In this document: piece by piece, positions 1 through 8,488 of the stretch | Layout: every line of letters starts with the position of its first letter | How positions within the stretch are numbered: the stretch's first letter is position 1 | Origin: Micavibrio_A sp040381535 | GTDB lineage: Bacteria > Pseudomonadota > Alphaproteobacteria > Micavibrionales > Micavibrionaceae | Assembly (NCBI GenBank): GCA_040381535.1 | Contig: JBEIHF010000001.1 | Span: forward strand, 186,001 to 250,000 | Direction: 5' to 3' | Length of the DNA: 64,000 nt | Position numbers and translations under genes: made by a program | The notes under the pieces: model-generated | Databases searched by the model: none | Seen by the model: the letters and a program-made list of their open reading frames with translations, nothing else | Told to the model about the DNA's origin: nothing

Positions 1-1
1 A

Positions 2-814
2 GGTTATGAATCAAAATTCATTTACGGCGGCTTTGGATATTTCGACAACATGAACGATTTCTTTGGCGATAACGGTTACAAGATCGTCGACCGCAATGTT
101 TTATCCAGCGAAGAAATAAATTTTGCCAATATCTGGGGCGTAGCCGATGACGATGTGTATCGCCGCGTCATGAAGGAAAACGACGAAGCCCATGCTCAGG
201 ACAAACCGTTCTTCGACATGATCATGACCACATCCAACCACCGCCCCTATACTTTCCCCGCAGGAAAAATTGACCTTCCATCCAAAACCAGCGGAAGATG
301 GGGCGGCGTTAAGTTCACCGATTTTGCCATCGCCGAATTTTTAAAAGAATCTGAAAAACATGCCTGGTTCAAGGATACGATTTTCGTGATCGTGGCCGAC
401 CATACGGCGGGCAGTTCAGGAAAAACAGAATTAAACCCCGATAAATATCATATCCCTATGTGGATTTATGCGCCCGGCATCATCAAGCCCGGCCGCGTGG
501 ACAAACTTGCCAGCCAGATCGATATAGCCCCCACGGTCTTAGATTTGATGGGCATTGATTACGAAAGCCGTTTCTACGGCAAGGATTTGATGAAAGAAGA
601 TCCCGGGCGCGCATTTATCTCCAATTACCAATCGCTAGGTTATTTGACGAAAGAAGGTCTCGTCATTTTGAAACCGGGGCATGAGGTACAATTTTTAAAG
701 GCGGGTGCAGACGGAGAATATCTTCAGCAAGAAACCATGCCGCAAGCCCTTCTGGATGAAACAATCGGTTATTATCAGAGCGCAGCACAATGGAAAAAAT
801 GGAGCCGGCAATAG
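2..814 (+). CDS. LTA synthase-like sulfatase-fold transferase (C-terminal part)
   Basis: The frame is already open at the left edge, so the N-terminal membrane part lies outside the window and 270 residues are visible. The first visible residues (YGGFGYFDNMNDFF) match the conserved segment of LtaS-type phosphoglycerol transferases, members of the alkaline phosphatase/sulfatase superfamily. Later, IVADHT supplies the Asp-His pair that binds the catalytic metal in this fold, and DIAPTVLDLMGI is the usual segment near the C-terminus. Gram-negative relatives transfer phosphoglycerol or phosphoethanolamine to periplasmic glucans or lipids at the outer face of the inner membrane. The substrate here cannot be read from the sequence. 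It could also be annotated simply as a sulfatase-like hydrolase. Confidence 0.85.
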   Translation, partial: GYESKFIYGGFGYFDNMNDFFGDNGYKIVDRNVLSSEEINFANIWGVADDDVYRRVMKENDEAHAQDKPFFDMIMTTSNHRPYTFPAGKIDLPSKTSGRWGGVKFTDFAIAEFLKESEKHAWFKDTIFVIVADHTAGSSGKTELNPDKYHIPMWIYAPGIIKPGRVDKLASQIDIAPTVLDLMGIDYESRFYGKDLMKEDPGRAFISNYQSLGYLTKEGLVILKPGHEVQFLKAGADGEYLQQETMPQALLDETIGYYQSAAQWKKWSRQ

Positions 815-871
815 CCTTTCATGGCACTTATTCCAGCTTGTATGAGCGATAGAAAATGACCAGATGGTGGA

Positions 872-963
872 TGGCGGACAGGGCGGGATTCGAACCCGCG
901 ATACTGTGTTAGCAGTATACACACTTTCCAGGCGTGCGCCTTCAACCGCTCGGCCACCTGTCC
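872..963 (-). tRNA. tRNA-Ser (anticodon GGA)
   Basis: On the minus strand the RNA starts GGACAGG at 963 and its 3' end pairs as CCTGTCC, followed by discriminator G and an encoded CCA (874-872). The anticodon arm is CACGC-CTGGAAA-GTGTG, giving anticodon GGA, which reads serine UCC/UCU codons. A long variable arm of the class II type separates it from the T arm, whose loop carries GGTTCGAAT. G73 and the long variable arm are the normal serine identity elements. Confidence 0.97.
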
Positions 964-1155
964 TAATCCAAAAATGTCGTCCTTCGGCATAGTCTGCGGT
1001 TCCCAAAGACCGCCGGACCTTAGCCAAAATGTCGCCAAAGCACAAGTCTTGAAACGGGCGCTGCCCATGGATACTGGGGATGGCGGAAATCCAGCCCTTT
1101 TCCCTGCCTTTAGAAGCTGTTACGATAGGGACGCAATCGCTTAAAGGCTCCGTCC

Positions 1156-1602
1156 ATGACCGACAAGATCAAGCTCTGGTGTTTCATCCTTCTCCTGCCC
1201 TTTGTTGCAGCGATCGGCCACGATGTCTGGGCCAGCATGTACAAGGACGAAAACATCAAGATGAAGGTGGATGCAGGCGATATTGAAGCGGTGAAATCTT
1301 TTGAGGCCAGCGATTTCGGTTATCTGTTCGTAACCTACACTCCCGAATTTTATCAAAGTTCCCGCCAATCCATCGGCGAGGAAACATGGTTGAAATGGAT
1401 CAACCCCTTGATGCAGATCTACACCTTTATCGTGGCATTGTTCCCTTTGGGTGTATTCATAGCCTGGTTGGTGATCGCCCGCGTGTTCGATATCTGGCCT
1501 TTTTCCAAAGGTATGGACGGGCTTGGGAAAAAGAACGCAGAAGCGAAGGACGTTCGGGCAGAGCGTAACACGGGCACGAACTTCAAATACAAGCGCAAAT
1601 AA
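1156..1602 (+). CDS. Small two-helix membrane protein, function unknown
   Basis: I do not recognise this 148-residue protein. It has a hydrophobic N-terminal helix (about residues 7-22), a polar loop of about 65 residues that would face the periplasm, a second membrane segment (about 85-110) ending near DIWPF, and a basic cytoplasmic tail ending YKRK. Another overlapping frame covers part of the same bases, but this one has the clear membrane-protein pattern. It stands alone between the tRNA gene and a convergent hydrolase whose stop lies two bases beyond its own. Confidence 0.7.
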   Translation: MTDKIKLWCFILLLPFVAAIGHDVWASMYKDENIKMKVDAGDIEAVKSFEASDFGYLFVTYTPEFYQSSRQSIGEETWLKWINPLMQIYTFIVALFPLGVFIAWLVIARVFDIWPFSKGMDGLGKKNAEAKDVRAERNTGTNFKYKRK

Positions 1603-1604
1603 TC

Positions 1605-2348
1605 CTAAGCCGATAACTCCAAGATCAATCTGTCGAGCAGCGCAAGATCATCCGGCGTAGAAAGTCTGTGATCGCCCCCTTCCCGCAAATAAACTTTTTT
1701 ATCTGTCGTTCGAAGCGCATTGAAAACGCGGTGCGCGGTCTGCCATGCCACATCCGTATCCTTCATGCCTTGGATAAGGCGTACGGGGCAGTCGATGGGA
1801 ATTTCACCATCCAGCAGAATATGGTTTTCACCTTCTTCTAACAGTTTTAGCGTGATTGCATAAGGATCGGAATAATCATTGGGCACATAACAAACACCCG
1901 TTTCATCGATTTCTTTTTTCTGCTTCTCGCTCATCATGTCGCGGATTTCGCGAGTGAAGTCGGGCGCGGCAGCAAGGCCGACCAAACCCACCACGTGGTC
2001 TTTGCGCAAAATCCCTGCGCGCAATGATATCCATCCGCCCATACTTGATCCAACAAGGATGATTTTACCACTTGTAAGATTATCTATGATCGCCAGTGTA
2101 TCTTCCAGCCACAGCCCTATCGTTCCGTCTTTGAAATCGCCGCCTGATGCGCCGTGGCCGCGATAATCGAAGCGTATATAGGATTGCCCACGATCAGCGC
2201 AGGCATCGTGCAAGAAGGCCGCCTTGGTCCCTTCCATATCGGAGCGGAAACCTCCGCAGAAAATGACCGTGGGGAGTGAATCTTTTCCCGATACAAGGCG
2301 ATAGGCCAGATCGGGCGCGTTTTCTCGTATTAAAAAGGTGATATCCAT
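1605..2348 (-). CDS. Alpha/beta hydrolase, ABHD10-like
   Basis: 247 residues from the ATG at 2348; the open frame continues further upstream, but the residues there do not resemble a protein. The nucleophile elbow GSSMGGW contains the catalytic Ser, the likely Asp is in GMKDTDVAW and the His in GGDHRL, the expected order for a serine hydrolase. RFDYRGHGASGG and the residues around the elbow resemble mitochondrial ABHD10, an acyl-protein thioesterase and acyl-glucuronide esterase, and its bacterial relatives. No signal peptide, so probably cytoplasmic. It is divergent from the glycosyltransferase that starts about 105 bases away. The natural substrate is unknown. Confidence 0.85.
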   Translation of the reverse strand: MDITFLIRENAPDLAYRLVSGKDSLPTVIFCGGFRSDMEGTKAAFLHDACADRGQSYIRFDYRGHGASGGDFKDGTIGLWLEDTLAIIDNLTSGKIILVGSSMGGWISLRAGILRKDHVVGLVGLAAAPDFTREIRDMMSEKQKKEIDETGVCYVPNDYSDPYAITLKLLEEGENHILLDGEIPIDCPVRLIQGMKDTDVAWQTAHRVFNALRTTDKKVYLREGGDHRLSTPDDLALLDRLILELSA

Positions 2349-2453
2349 GCGTTTTTTCTTTTTGTCGCTTTTTTCTTTTTGTAGAGGCCTTTGAACCTGC
2401 GATAATCCTCCACCACGAGTGGAGGCACAAACCTTAGCAGATGTTTTAATAAA

Positions 2454-3698
2454 ATGACAAAAGACGACGGCATGAAAAACAAGGGTATTCAAAATCCTTC
2501 CCTGACCCGCAAAACCCCCGTGATTCTTCAAGTGATCCCGTGTCTGGGGGCAGGCGGCGCGGAACAGGGTTGTATCGACGTTGCGGCGGAACTTGTAAAA
2601 TCCGGCGCAAAATCCATTGTGGTATCCAACGGCGGTTACCGAATTCCCGAAATACTGCGCGCCGGTTCCACGCATATCAATCTACCCGTCGATTCCAAAA
2701 ACCCGTTCATCATGTGGTCCAATATCACGCGCCTGCGCAAAGTCATTCGTGAATTAGATATCGATATCGTGCATGCGAGATCGCGCGCACCCGCATGGTC
2801 GACATGGAAGGCGGTCGAAAATACCAAAGCCCGTTTCATGACGACCTGCCACGCGCCGTTCAATATCTCGGGCGACATCAAAAAATTCTACAATTCCTCC
2901 ATCGCGCGCGGCGAACGCGTGATCGCCATCTCAAACTACGTGCGTGAATATCTTTTGAAGAATTACGAAATCGAAGATTCCAAAATCCGCGTCATTCATC
3001 GCGGCGTGGCGGTCGAAAAATTTCATCCCAATGCGGTTGCACCTACACATTTGATAAAACTTTCAAATGAATGGCGTCTGCCCGATGGAGCATCCATTGT
3101 GATGATGCCGGGACGCTTAACGCGCTGGAAAGGTCATCTGGTTTTGATCGAAGCCATGGCCAAACTGAAACGCGAAGATGTTTTCTGCGTGATGATCGGA
3201 GACGATCAGGGCAGATCTGAATACCGCGCTGAAGTCGAGGCCGCAATTGCCGCAGGCAATCTCGAAGGCCGCGTGCGCATTATCGGCCAATGTAACGATA
3301 TGCCCGCCGCCTACATGCTAGCGAATGTCGTGGTTTCCGCCTCCACCGATCCCGAAGGTTTCGGACGCGTGCCAATCGAGGCGCAAGCCATGGGCCGCGC
3401 CGTTATCGCCACCAATCACGGCGGCGCAACGGAAACTATTCTGGATGGACACACAGGCTGGCTTATCCCGCCAGCTGATGCCGATGCGCTGGCAAACGCA
3501 ATAGATTTCGCACTCTCGCTTGATCCTGAAAAGCGTTCCATCATGGCAACGCATGCCATGAACCATGTCGCCGATAATTTCACGCGCAGCAAAATGGTCG
3601 ACCAGACGATGGATGTATACGCCGAATTATTATTCGAAAAATTCGCGGAAACACGTAGCACAAAACAAACCAACCTTATGCGTTCGGCAGCTGAATAA
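2454..3698 (+). CDS. Glycosyltransferase family 4
   Basis: 414 residues with the GT-B fold pattern. An N-terminal Rossmann domain carries a glycine-rich loop (CLGAGGAEQG), and the C-terminal nucleotide-sugar domain carries the retaining-GT E-x7-E motif in DPEGFGRVPIEAQA, followed by GGATETI. GT4 enzymes transfer a sugar from an NDP-sugar to lipopolysaccharide, capsule or lipid acceptors at the cytoplasmic membrane. Its stop overlaps the ATG of the next gene, a GT9 enzyme, so the two are translated as one unit and probably act in the same LPS-core or surface-glycan pathway. An alternative ATG lies at 2472. Confidence 0.92.
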   Translation: MTKDDGMKNKGIQNPSLTRKTPVILQVIPCLGAGGAEQGCIDVAAELVKSGAKSIVVSNGGYRIPEILRAGSTHINLPVDSKNPFIMWSNITRLRKVIRELDIDIVHARSRAPAWSTWKAVENTKARFMTTCHAPFNISGDIKKFYNSSIARGERVIAISNYVREYLLKNYEIEDSKIRVIHRGVAVEKFHPNAVAPTHLIKLSNEWRLPDGASIVMMPGRLTRWKGHLVLIEAMAKLKREDVFCVMIGDDQGRSEYRAEVEAAIAAGNLEGRVRIIGQCNDMPAAYMLANVVVSASTDPEGFGRVPIEAQAMGRAVIATNHGGATETILDGHTGWLIPPADADALANAIDFALSLDPEKRSIMATHAMNHVADNFTRSKMVDQTMDVYAELLFEKFAETRSTKQTNLMRSAAE

Positions 3699-4633
3699 TG
3701 AACGGCGAACGTCCCAACATCCTCGTCATCAAGCTGGGCGCGCTGGGGGATTTTATTCAAAGCCTCGGGCCTATGGCCGCCATCCGCAAACACCACCCCG
3801 ACGCGCGCATCATCCTGCTCACCACCAAGCCATTCGTAGAATTTGCGAAATCATCGGGTTATTGCGATGAAATATTGTTGGATCCGCGCCCCAAGATTAC
3901 TGATATCAAAGGATGGCTTTATTTGTTCGGCGTTTTTAACAAGGGAAAATTCACCCGTGTGTATGATCTTCAAAACAACGACCGCACGGGTTTCTACTTT
4001 AAACTCTTTTCAAAAAAACCCGAATGGGTCGGCGTAGTGCGGGGCGCGAGCCACCGTAACACGTCACTGGACCGCTCCAAAGGGTTGGCATTCTACGGCC
4101 ATGTACAAACGCTGGGCTTGGCAAATATCGAGGATATCAAAATCGACAGGCTCGAATGGGTCAAGGGCCGCGACAAATTCGATGACTTATCACAGCTCTA
4201 TGTTCTGATCGCGGCGGGGAGCGCGCCAGACCATCCCGAAAAACGCTGGCCCGCACGGCATTACATTACTTTTTGCCGCACGCTTGCCGATCATGGCTAT
4301 CAGCCCGTTTTGATCGGCACCGAAGCCGAGCGCGACCAACTAGATGAAATTGAAATCGGTGTTCCCGAATGTTTAAATCTTTGCGGCAAGACTTCACTCT
4401 TTGATATTGCCGCTCTTGCGCAAAATGCCGAAGGCGCCGTCGGCAATGATACGGGGCCGATGCACATCATAGCGCCGACAGGTTGCAAGACGCTCGTGTT
4501 ATTTTCACAAAACTCGAATCCTAAACGCCATTCCCCTTTGGGTGATGACGTCGTGACGATGCAGGTGGATAATCTGAATTATTTATTACCGGAGCATGTT
4601 TGGGAGAATTTCGAAACTCAGCACATGCTGTAG
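3698..4633 (+). CDS. Glycosyltransferase family 9 (heptosyltransferase-like)
   Basis: 311 residues. The N-terminus ILVIKLGALGDFIQSLG is the typical start of ADP-heptose:LPS heptosyltransferases (WaaC/WaaF family). The C-terminal domain has AAGSAPDHPEKRWP and GNDTGPMHIIAPTG, which bind the ADP-sugar in this family. It overlaps the upstream GT4 gene by one base, and its 3' end overlaps the convergent ArsR-type gene by 16 bases. The likely role is adding a heptose or similar sugar to the lipopolysaccharide inner core. The acceptor and linkage cannot be deduced. Confidence 0.92.
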   Translation: MNGERPNILVIKLGALGDFIQSLGPMAAIRKHHPDARIILLTTKPFVEFAKSSGYCDEILLDPRPKITDIKGWLYLFGVFNKGKFTRVYDLQNNDRTGFYFKLFSKKPEWVGVVRGASHRNTSLDRSKGLAFYGHVQTLGLANIEDIKIDRLEWVKGRDKFDDLSQLYVLIAAGSAPDHPEKRWPARHYITFCRTLADHGYQPVLIGTEAERDQLDEIEIGVPECLNLCGKTSLFDIAALAQNAEGAVGNDTGPMHIIAPTGCKTLVLFSQNSNPKRHSPLGDDVVTMQVDNLNYLLPEHVWENFETQHML

Positions 4634-4914
4634 ATCTTGCAAAGAGATTCGAGAATTTCTTTTACGGCAGGATCCTTGATCGAATAATAAATGGTCTGGG
4701 CTTCGCGGCGTGTCTCAACGATGCCATCGCTGCGCAGGCGCGCCAGATGTTGGGAAAGTGCGGACTGGCTCAAACCGACTTGCTGCTCCAGATCACCAAC
4801 ATTTTTTTCAGCGCGCATGAGCAGGCATACGATAAGCAGACGTTTTTCGTTAGCCAGCGCTTTTAAAAGAGCGACGGCCTTTTCCGTTTGACGTTCCAGT
4901 TTTATCAAATACAT
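4618..4914 (-). CDS. ArsR-family regulator, YgaV/BigR-like
   Basis: 98 residues from the ATG at 4914, chosen because AAAGG lies eight bases upstream; an in-frame GTG at 4938 lacks a ribosome site. A winged helix-turn-helix covers most of the protein, with recognition helix around SQSALSQHLARLR. The metal-binding ELCVCD box of classical ArsR/CadC sensors is replaced by EKNVGDLE. Instead there is a cysteine in helix 2 (KRLLIVC, C30) and cysteines near the C-terminus (C92, C98), the layout of the sulfide/persulfide sensors YgaV, BigR and SqrR. It probably represses a nearby or distant sulfur-stress gene. No target gene sits directly beside it. Confidence 0.85.
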   Translation of the reverse strand: MYLIKLERQTEKAVALLKALANEKRLLIVCLLMRAEKNVGDLEQQVGLSQSALSQHLARLRSDGIVETRREAQTIYYSIKDPAVKEILESLCKIYSMC

Positions 4915-5148
4915 GTCCAAAACCTTTAGACGTAACACTTTTTAACAATTGTAAGTATGTACGTTTTTTAAAATATCGTTTTTTTCGGTCTTAGAAAAAC
5001 TAAAAAGTGACAGTAATCTGTGCTCTTTTTATAAGAAATTTATAACATAGGGTTGTAATCTATAGCAGATAAATGAACGATTTTTTGACATTAATCAATC
5101 AAGATAACATGGACTAAACTAACTTTTAGACACTGGGATACAGACCGA

Positions 5149-5940
5149 TCAGTCATTTACACGGCCCTTTGCGGGCAATTCTTCCAATATTTTCTGCGCG
5201 ATACAGTCGGGCAGCACCGACAAAACCCATGTGGAAAATTGTGTTGGTAAGGGAAAAGCTATCCGGCCTTTGTTAACGGACAGACCCTTTGCAATGATCT
5301 TGGCGGCTTTTTCGGCACTCATGTAAAACGGCATATGGAAGTCGTTTGCCGCCGTCATACGGGATTCCACGAAGCCCGGCATAACGACGTTTATCTTCAC
5401 GCCTGTCTTTTTTACTGCACCGCGCAAAGCCTCGCCATAAAACCGCACCGCACCTTTGGATGCGCTGTAGGCTGGCGCACCGGGAAAGCCGCGATATCCC
5501 GCCAGCGAAGAAATGATGGCGATCTGCCCCTTCCCGCGCGCTGTGAAACGCGGTAACGCGGGCGCAATGGTGTTGATCACGCCAATCAAATTCACATCAA
5601 AAATATGACGCGCCTGATCGATAGGCTCACCCTCCATTACGCCGCCCGTGCCGCCCGAAATTCCCGCATTGGCGATGATGAGATCGATAGGGTGCGCGGC
5701 ATCCGCGCGTTCGATCCATTCTTTCATGTTGGCTTGATCGGTCACGGAAATCAGTGCGGTCTCCACAATCGCGCCTTGGGCGCGGCACGCGTTCGCCGTT
5801 TCGGCCAATCGTTGTTCGTTGCGGCCTGAAAGCGTAAGGGTAACACCGTTCCTCGCATAGTGAAGCGCCAACGCACGGCCTATGCCGCTGGAGGCGCCTG
5901 TGATCAGGACGGATTTGGATGGATCTGATTTTTTGAACAT
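5149..5940 (-). CDS. Short-chain dehydrogenase/reductase (SDR)
   Basis: 263 residues from the ATG at 5940; upstream in-frame starts would add up to 18 residues without a better ribosome site. The NAD(P)-binding motif TGASSGIGRAL is at the N-terminus, NAG (IIANAGISGG) in the middle, and the catalytic YSASK near residue 160, with an upstream serine in IISSLAGYRG. These define a classical SDR. The C-terminal segment after VMPGFVESRM resembles membrane-associated SDRs that reduce long-chain or lipid substrates, but the substrate is unknown. It is divergent from gmk with about 100 bases between the two starts. Confidence 0.9.
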   Translation of the reverse strand: MFKKSDPSKSVLITGASSGIGRALALHYARNGVTLTLSGRNEQRLAETANACRAQGAIVETALISVTDQANMKEWIERADAAHPIDLIIANAGISGGTGGVMEGEPIDQARHIFDVNLIGVINTIAPALPRFTARGKGQIAIISSLAGYRGFPGAPAYSASKGAVRFYGEALRGAVKKTGVKINVVMPGFVESRMTAANDFHMPFYMSAEKAAKIIAKGLSVNKGRIAFPLPTQFSTWVLSVLPDCIAQKILEELPAKGRVND

Positions 5941-6041
5941 GGCAAACCGTATCATTCCCATGAAAAAACGCAAATGTGGGCTTTTCACCCACACATCCGC
6001 CCGTTAGACTATGAACAGTAAAAGATATAAAAGTTGGATTT

Positions 6042-6677
6042 ATGGATACGCCCCTTCAAAGACGCGGACTTATGTACGTTCTTTCCTCGCCCTCAGGCGC
6101 TGGCAAAACTACCATCACGCGTGCGATTCTAAGCAACAACGCCGGCCTTGAAATGTCTGTTTCGGCAACGACGCGCCCCCGCCGCCCGGGCGAAGTCGAC
6201 GGGCAGGATTATTATTTTGTCGATATCCCGCAATTCAACGCCATGGTCGAAGCCGGAGAAATGCTGGAACACGCCAAAGTATTCGGCAATTACTACGGCA
6301 CGCCGCGGCTCCCGGTCGAGCAAGCCCTGGGACGCGGCAACGATGTGATTTTCGACATCGAATGGCAGGGCACACAGCAACTGCGTGAAATCGCGCGCGA
6401 CGATCTGGTTACCGTTTTCATTTTGCCGCCCAATGCGAAGGAACTAGAACGCCGCTTGCGCGCCCGTGCACAAGACAATGAGGAAACCATTCGCCACCGC
6501 ATGGGCAAGGCCGCGGATGAAATGACCCATTATTCTGAATATGATTATGTGTTGATTAACAACAGCGTCGAAGTGGCGATCCAGCATGCGCAAACCATTC
6601 TGGATGCGGAGCGTCTGAAGCGCACCAGATTATCGGGCATTTCCGATTTCGTGCGCGGCCTCAAAGAAGGTCTTTAG
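6042..6677 (+). CDS. gmk: Guanylate kinase
   Basis: 211 residues, normal for the family. Phosphorylates GMP to GDP with ATP, an essential step in guanine nucleotide supply. The P-loop is SSPSGAGKTTI at the N-terminus; SVSATTRPRRPGEVDGQDYYF is the GMP-binding segment; IEWQGTQQL is the conserved Asp/Glu-Trp-Gln-Gly block. The last 17 bases overlap the convergent rsmA gene. Confidence 0.97.
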   Translation: MDTPLQRRGLMYVLSSPSGAGKTTITRAILSNNAGLEMSVSATTRPRRPGEVDGQDYYFVDIPQFNAMVEAGEMLEHAKVFGNYYGTPRLPVEQALGRGNDVIFDIEWQGTQQLREIARDDLVTVFILPPNAKELERRLRARAQDNEETIRHRMGKAADEMTHYSEYDYVLINNSVEVAIQHAQTILDAERLKRTRLSGISDFVRGLKEGL

Positions 6678-7509
6678 AAGCAAGCCGCGTCAACGCCGCA
6701 AAATCCTCAATGTCTAATTCTTCTGCCCGCGCCTCTTCGCGAAGACCCAGCTTTTGCACAAGGCCCATATAATCTTTCAACGATCCGCGGATCATTTTGC
6801 GGCGCTGGCCGAAAGCCGCGGCGGTGATTTTTTCCATGGTGGCGAAATCGCCTTCCACTTTTCCGCGTGGTTTAAGCCGCACGATAGAAGATGTGACCTT
6901 GGGCGGCGGTGTGAAGGCGGCGGACGGCACATCGAACAAAAGCTTCGCTTCGCACAGCCATTGCGCCAGAATAGACAAGCGCCCATAGGCTTTTGTGGAT
7001 GGCTTCGCCACGATCCGTTGCGCTACTTCTTTTTGGAACATCAAAATCAGTTCACGGTATCGCGCGGGGTCCGCATGAATTTCTTCGAGCCAGCCCGTGA
7101 GCAATGGCGTTGCGATATTATAGGGAAGATTGGCAATGATCACGAAAGACCCTGTAGCACCGAACTTCGCGGCGAGTTCCGGAAGCTTCGCGTTCAGCGC
7201 ATCCGCGTGGACGATCTCCAGCCTTCCTTCCGATGCTACTTTCAAACTTTGCAAAGCCTCTATCGCGCGCATATCATATTCGATCGCGATAACTTTTTTC
7301 GCACCCGCCGACAAAATCCCACGTGTCAATCCCCCGGGACCAGGGCCAATTTCGAAAACGGTCGCGTCTTTTACATCGCCTGCGGTGCGGGCGATTTTAG
7401 AGGTGAGATTGAGATCAAGAAGGAAATTTTGCCCCAGAGATTTTTCCGCGCGCAGATTATGTTCGCGGATGATGTCACGAAGCGGAGGTAGGGCATATAA
7501 ATCAGACAC
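6661..7509 (-). CDS. rsmA: 16S rRNA dimethyladenosine transferase RsmA (KsgA)
   Basis: 282 residues. Dimethylates two adjacent adenines in the 3' hairpin of 16S rRNA during small-subunit assembly. The N-terminus KSLGQNFLLD is diagnostic. SAM binding is at FEIGPGPGGLTRG, and IANLPYNIATPLL is the catalytic NLPY motif. It overlaps the 3' end of the upstream surA-like gene by eight bases, so the two are probably co-transcribed. In many proteobacteria pdxA lies between surA and ksgA; it is absent here. Confidence 0.97.
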   Translation of the reverse strand: MSDLYALPPLRDIIREHNLRAEKSLGQNFLLDLNLTSKIARTAGDVKDATVFEIGPGPGGLTRGILSAGAKKVIAIEYDMRAIEALQSLKVASEGRLEIVHADALNAKLPELAAKFGATGSFVIIANLPYNIATPLLTGWLEEIHADPARYRELILMFQKEVAQRIVAKPSTKAYGRLSILAQWLCEAKLLFDVPSAAFTPPPKVTSSIVRLKPRGKVEGDFATMEKITAAAFGQRRKMIRGSLKDYMGLVQKLGLREEARAEELDIEDFAALTRLASKDLL

Positions 7510-8440
7510 GACGGTCTATGAAGGCAGCGGATTTCAGATCGAGCAGTGTTCTTTGCTGGATACGATCTAGGCGTTCGTACCCGATAGAATTGGTCAACTC
7601 CTCGCGCGGCGGAATCGATTCCTCGGTCAGCGTACGTTTTTTAATCAGTGTAATGACATACAAACCGTTACCAGATTTGATGGGGTCGCTCACCGCGCCT
7701 TCTTGCATCGTGAGCAAAACGGTATCGAGCGCAGGATCAAGATAACCCGCCTGAATCCATCCCAGATAACCGCCTTTTTCTGCACCAGCCGCCTTGGAGA
7801 ATTGCGCAGCCACAGGACCGAACGGCGCTTTTTTTGCCTGCAGTTCTTTGGCCATACGTTGTGCGAACTGCATGGTTTCTGCATTGCGCTTTGGCTGGTC
7901 GAGCGGCAGATAAATTTCAGCGACCAAATATTCCGTTTGTCCGATTTTGTTTTTCATGCGGTCGATACGTTGTTGAATATCGCTATCTTTCACTTCGATC
8001 TGCCCGCGCAAAACATCTTTCACGACCTTGTTCCACGCAAGTTGTGCTCTGATTTGCGAAAGTAGCGTCGCTTTGGGCACGCCGCTTTTTTCCAGCAACA
8101 CCAAAAATTGTTCGGGCGCATATTTGTTTTGTTCGGCGATAGTTTTTACGCCGTCCATAACTTCTTCATCACTGACTTCTATTTTGTTGCGTCGCGCTTC
8201 TTGCATTTTCAACTGGTCGTCGATCAATCCTTCGACAACCTGCATTTGAATCTTGGCCCGGATTTCGGGATTGTTGGGAAGGCCAGACGATACCATCACG
8301 AGCTTTATGCGATCCTGCACATCCGTAATGGAAATAGCTTCGTCGTTGACGACGGCGGCAATACCGATGCTTTGTTCGGCCCGTGCAGGCGCAACGGCAA
8401 ACGAAGCGGCGATCAACAACAATGCAAAGAAATATTTCAT
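7502..8440 (-). CDS. surA: SurA-like periplasmic peptidyl-prolyl isomerase (short form)
   Basis: 312 residues. The ATG at 8440 is preferred over that at 8446 because AAGGG lies seven bases before it but only one base before the other. A signal peptide ends at APARA. An N-terminal SurA chaperone domain (AAVVNDEAISITDVQDR) is followed by one parvulin (PPIC) domain at about residues 160-260. E. coli SurA (428 residues) has two parvulin domains, so this is a one-domain form. It would help outer-membrane proteins fold in the periplasm. It precedes and overlaps rsmA. Confidence 0.88.
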   Translation of the reverse strand: MKYFFALLLIAASFAVAPARAEQSIGIAAVVNDEAISITDVQDRIKLVMVSSGLPNNPEIRAKIQMQVVEGLIDDQLKMQEARRNKIEVSDEEVMDGVKTIAEQNKYAPEQFLVLLEKSGVPKATLLSQIRAQLAWNKVVKDVLRGQIEVKDSDIQQRIDRMKNKIGQTEYLVAEIYLPLDQPKRNAETMQFAQRMAKELQAKKAPFGPVAAQFSKAAGAEKGGYLGWIQAGYLDPALDTVLLTMQEGAVSDPIKSGNGLYVITLIKKRTLTEESIPPREELTNSIGYERLDRIQQRTLLDLKSAAFIDRRV

Positions 8441-8488
8441 ACCCATGCCCTTAATCCTGCTTTTTTGTAGCCTATAGTTGTGGCGACA

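Noticed and set aside
1588..1602. Same last residues YKRK, and the same bases tacaagcgcaaataat, at the ends of two unrelated proteins (also at 21640-21652)
   Set aside because: Four residues and about 16 bases in common at chance positions; no other similarity supports a shared C-terminal signal.
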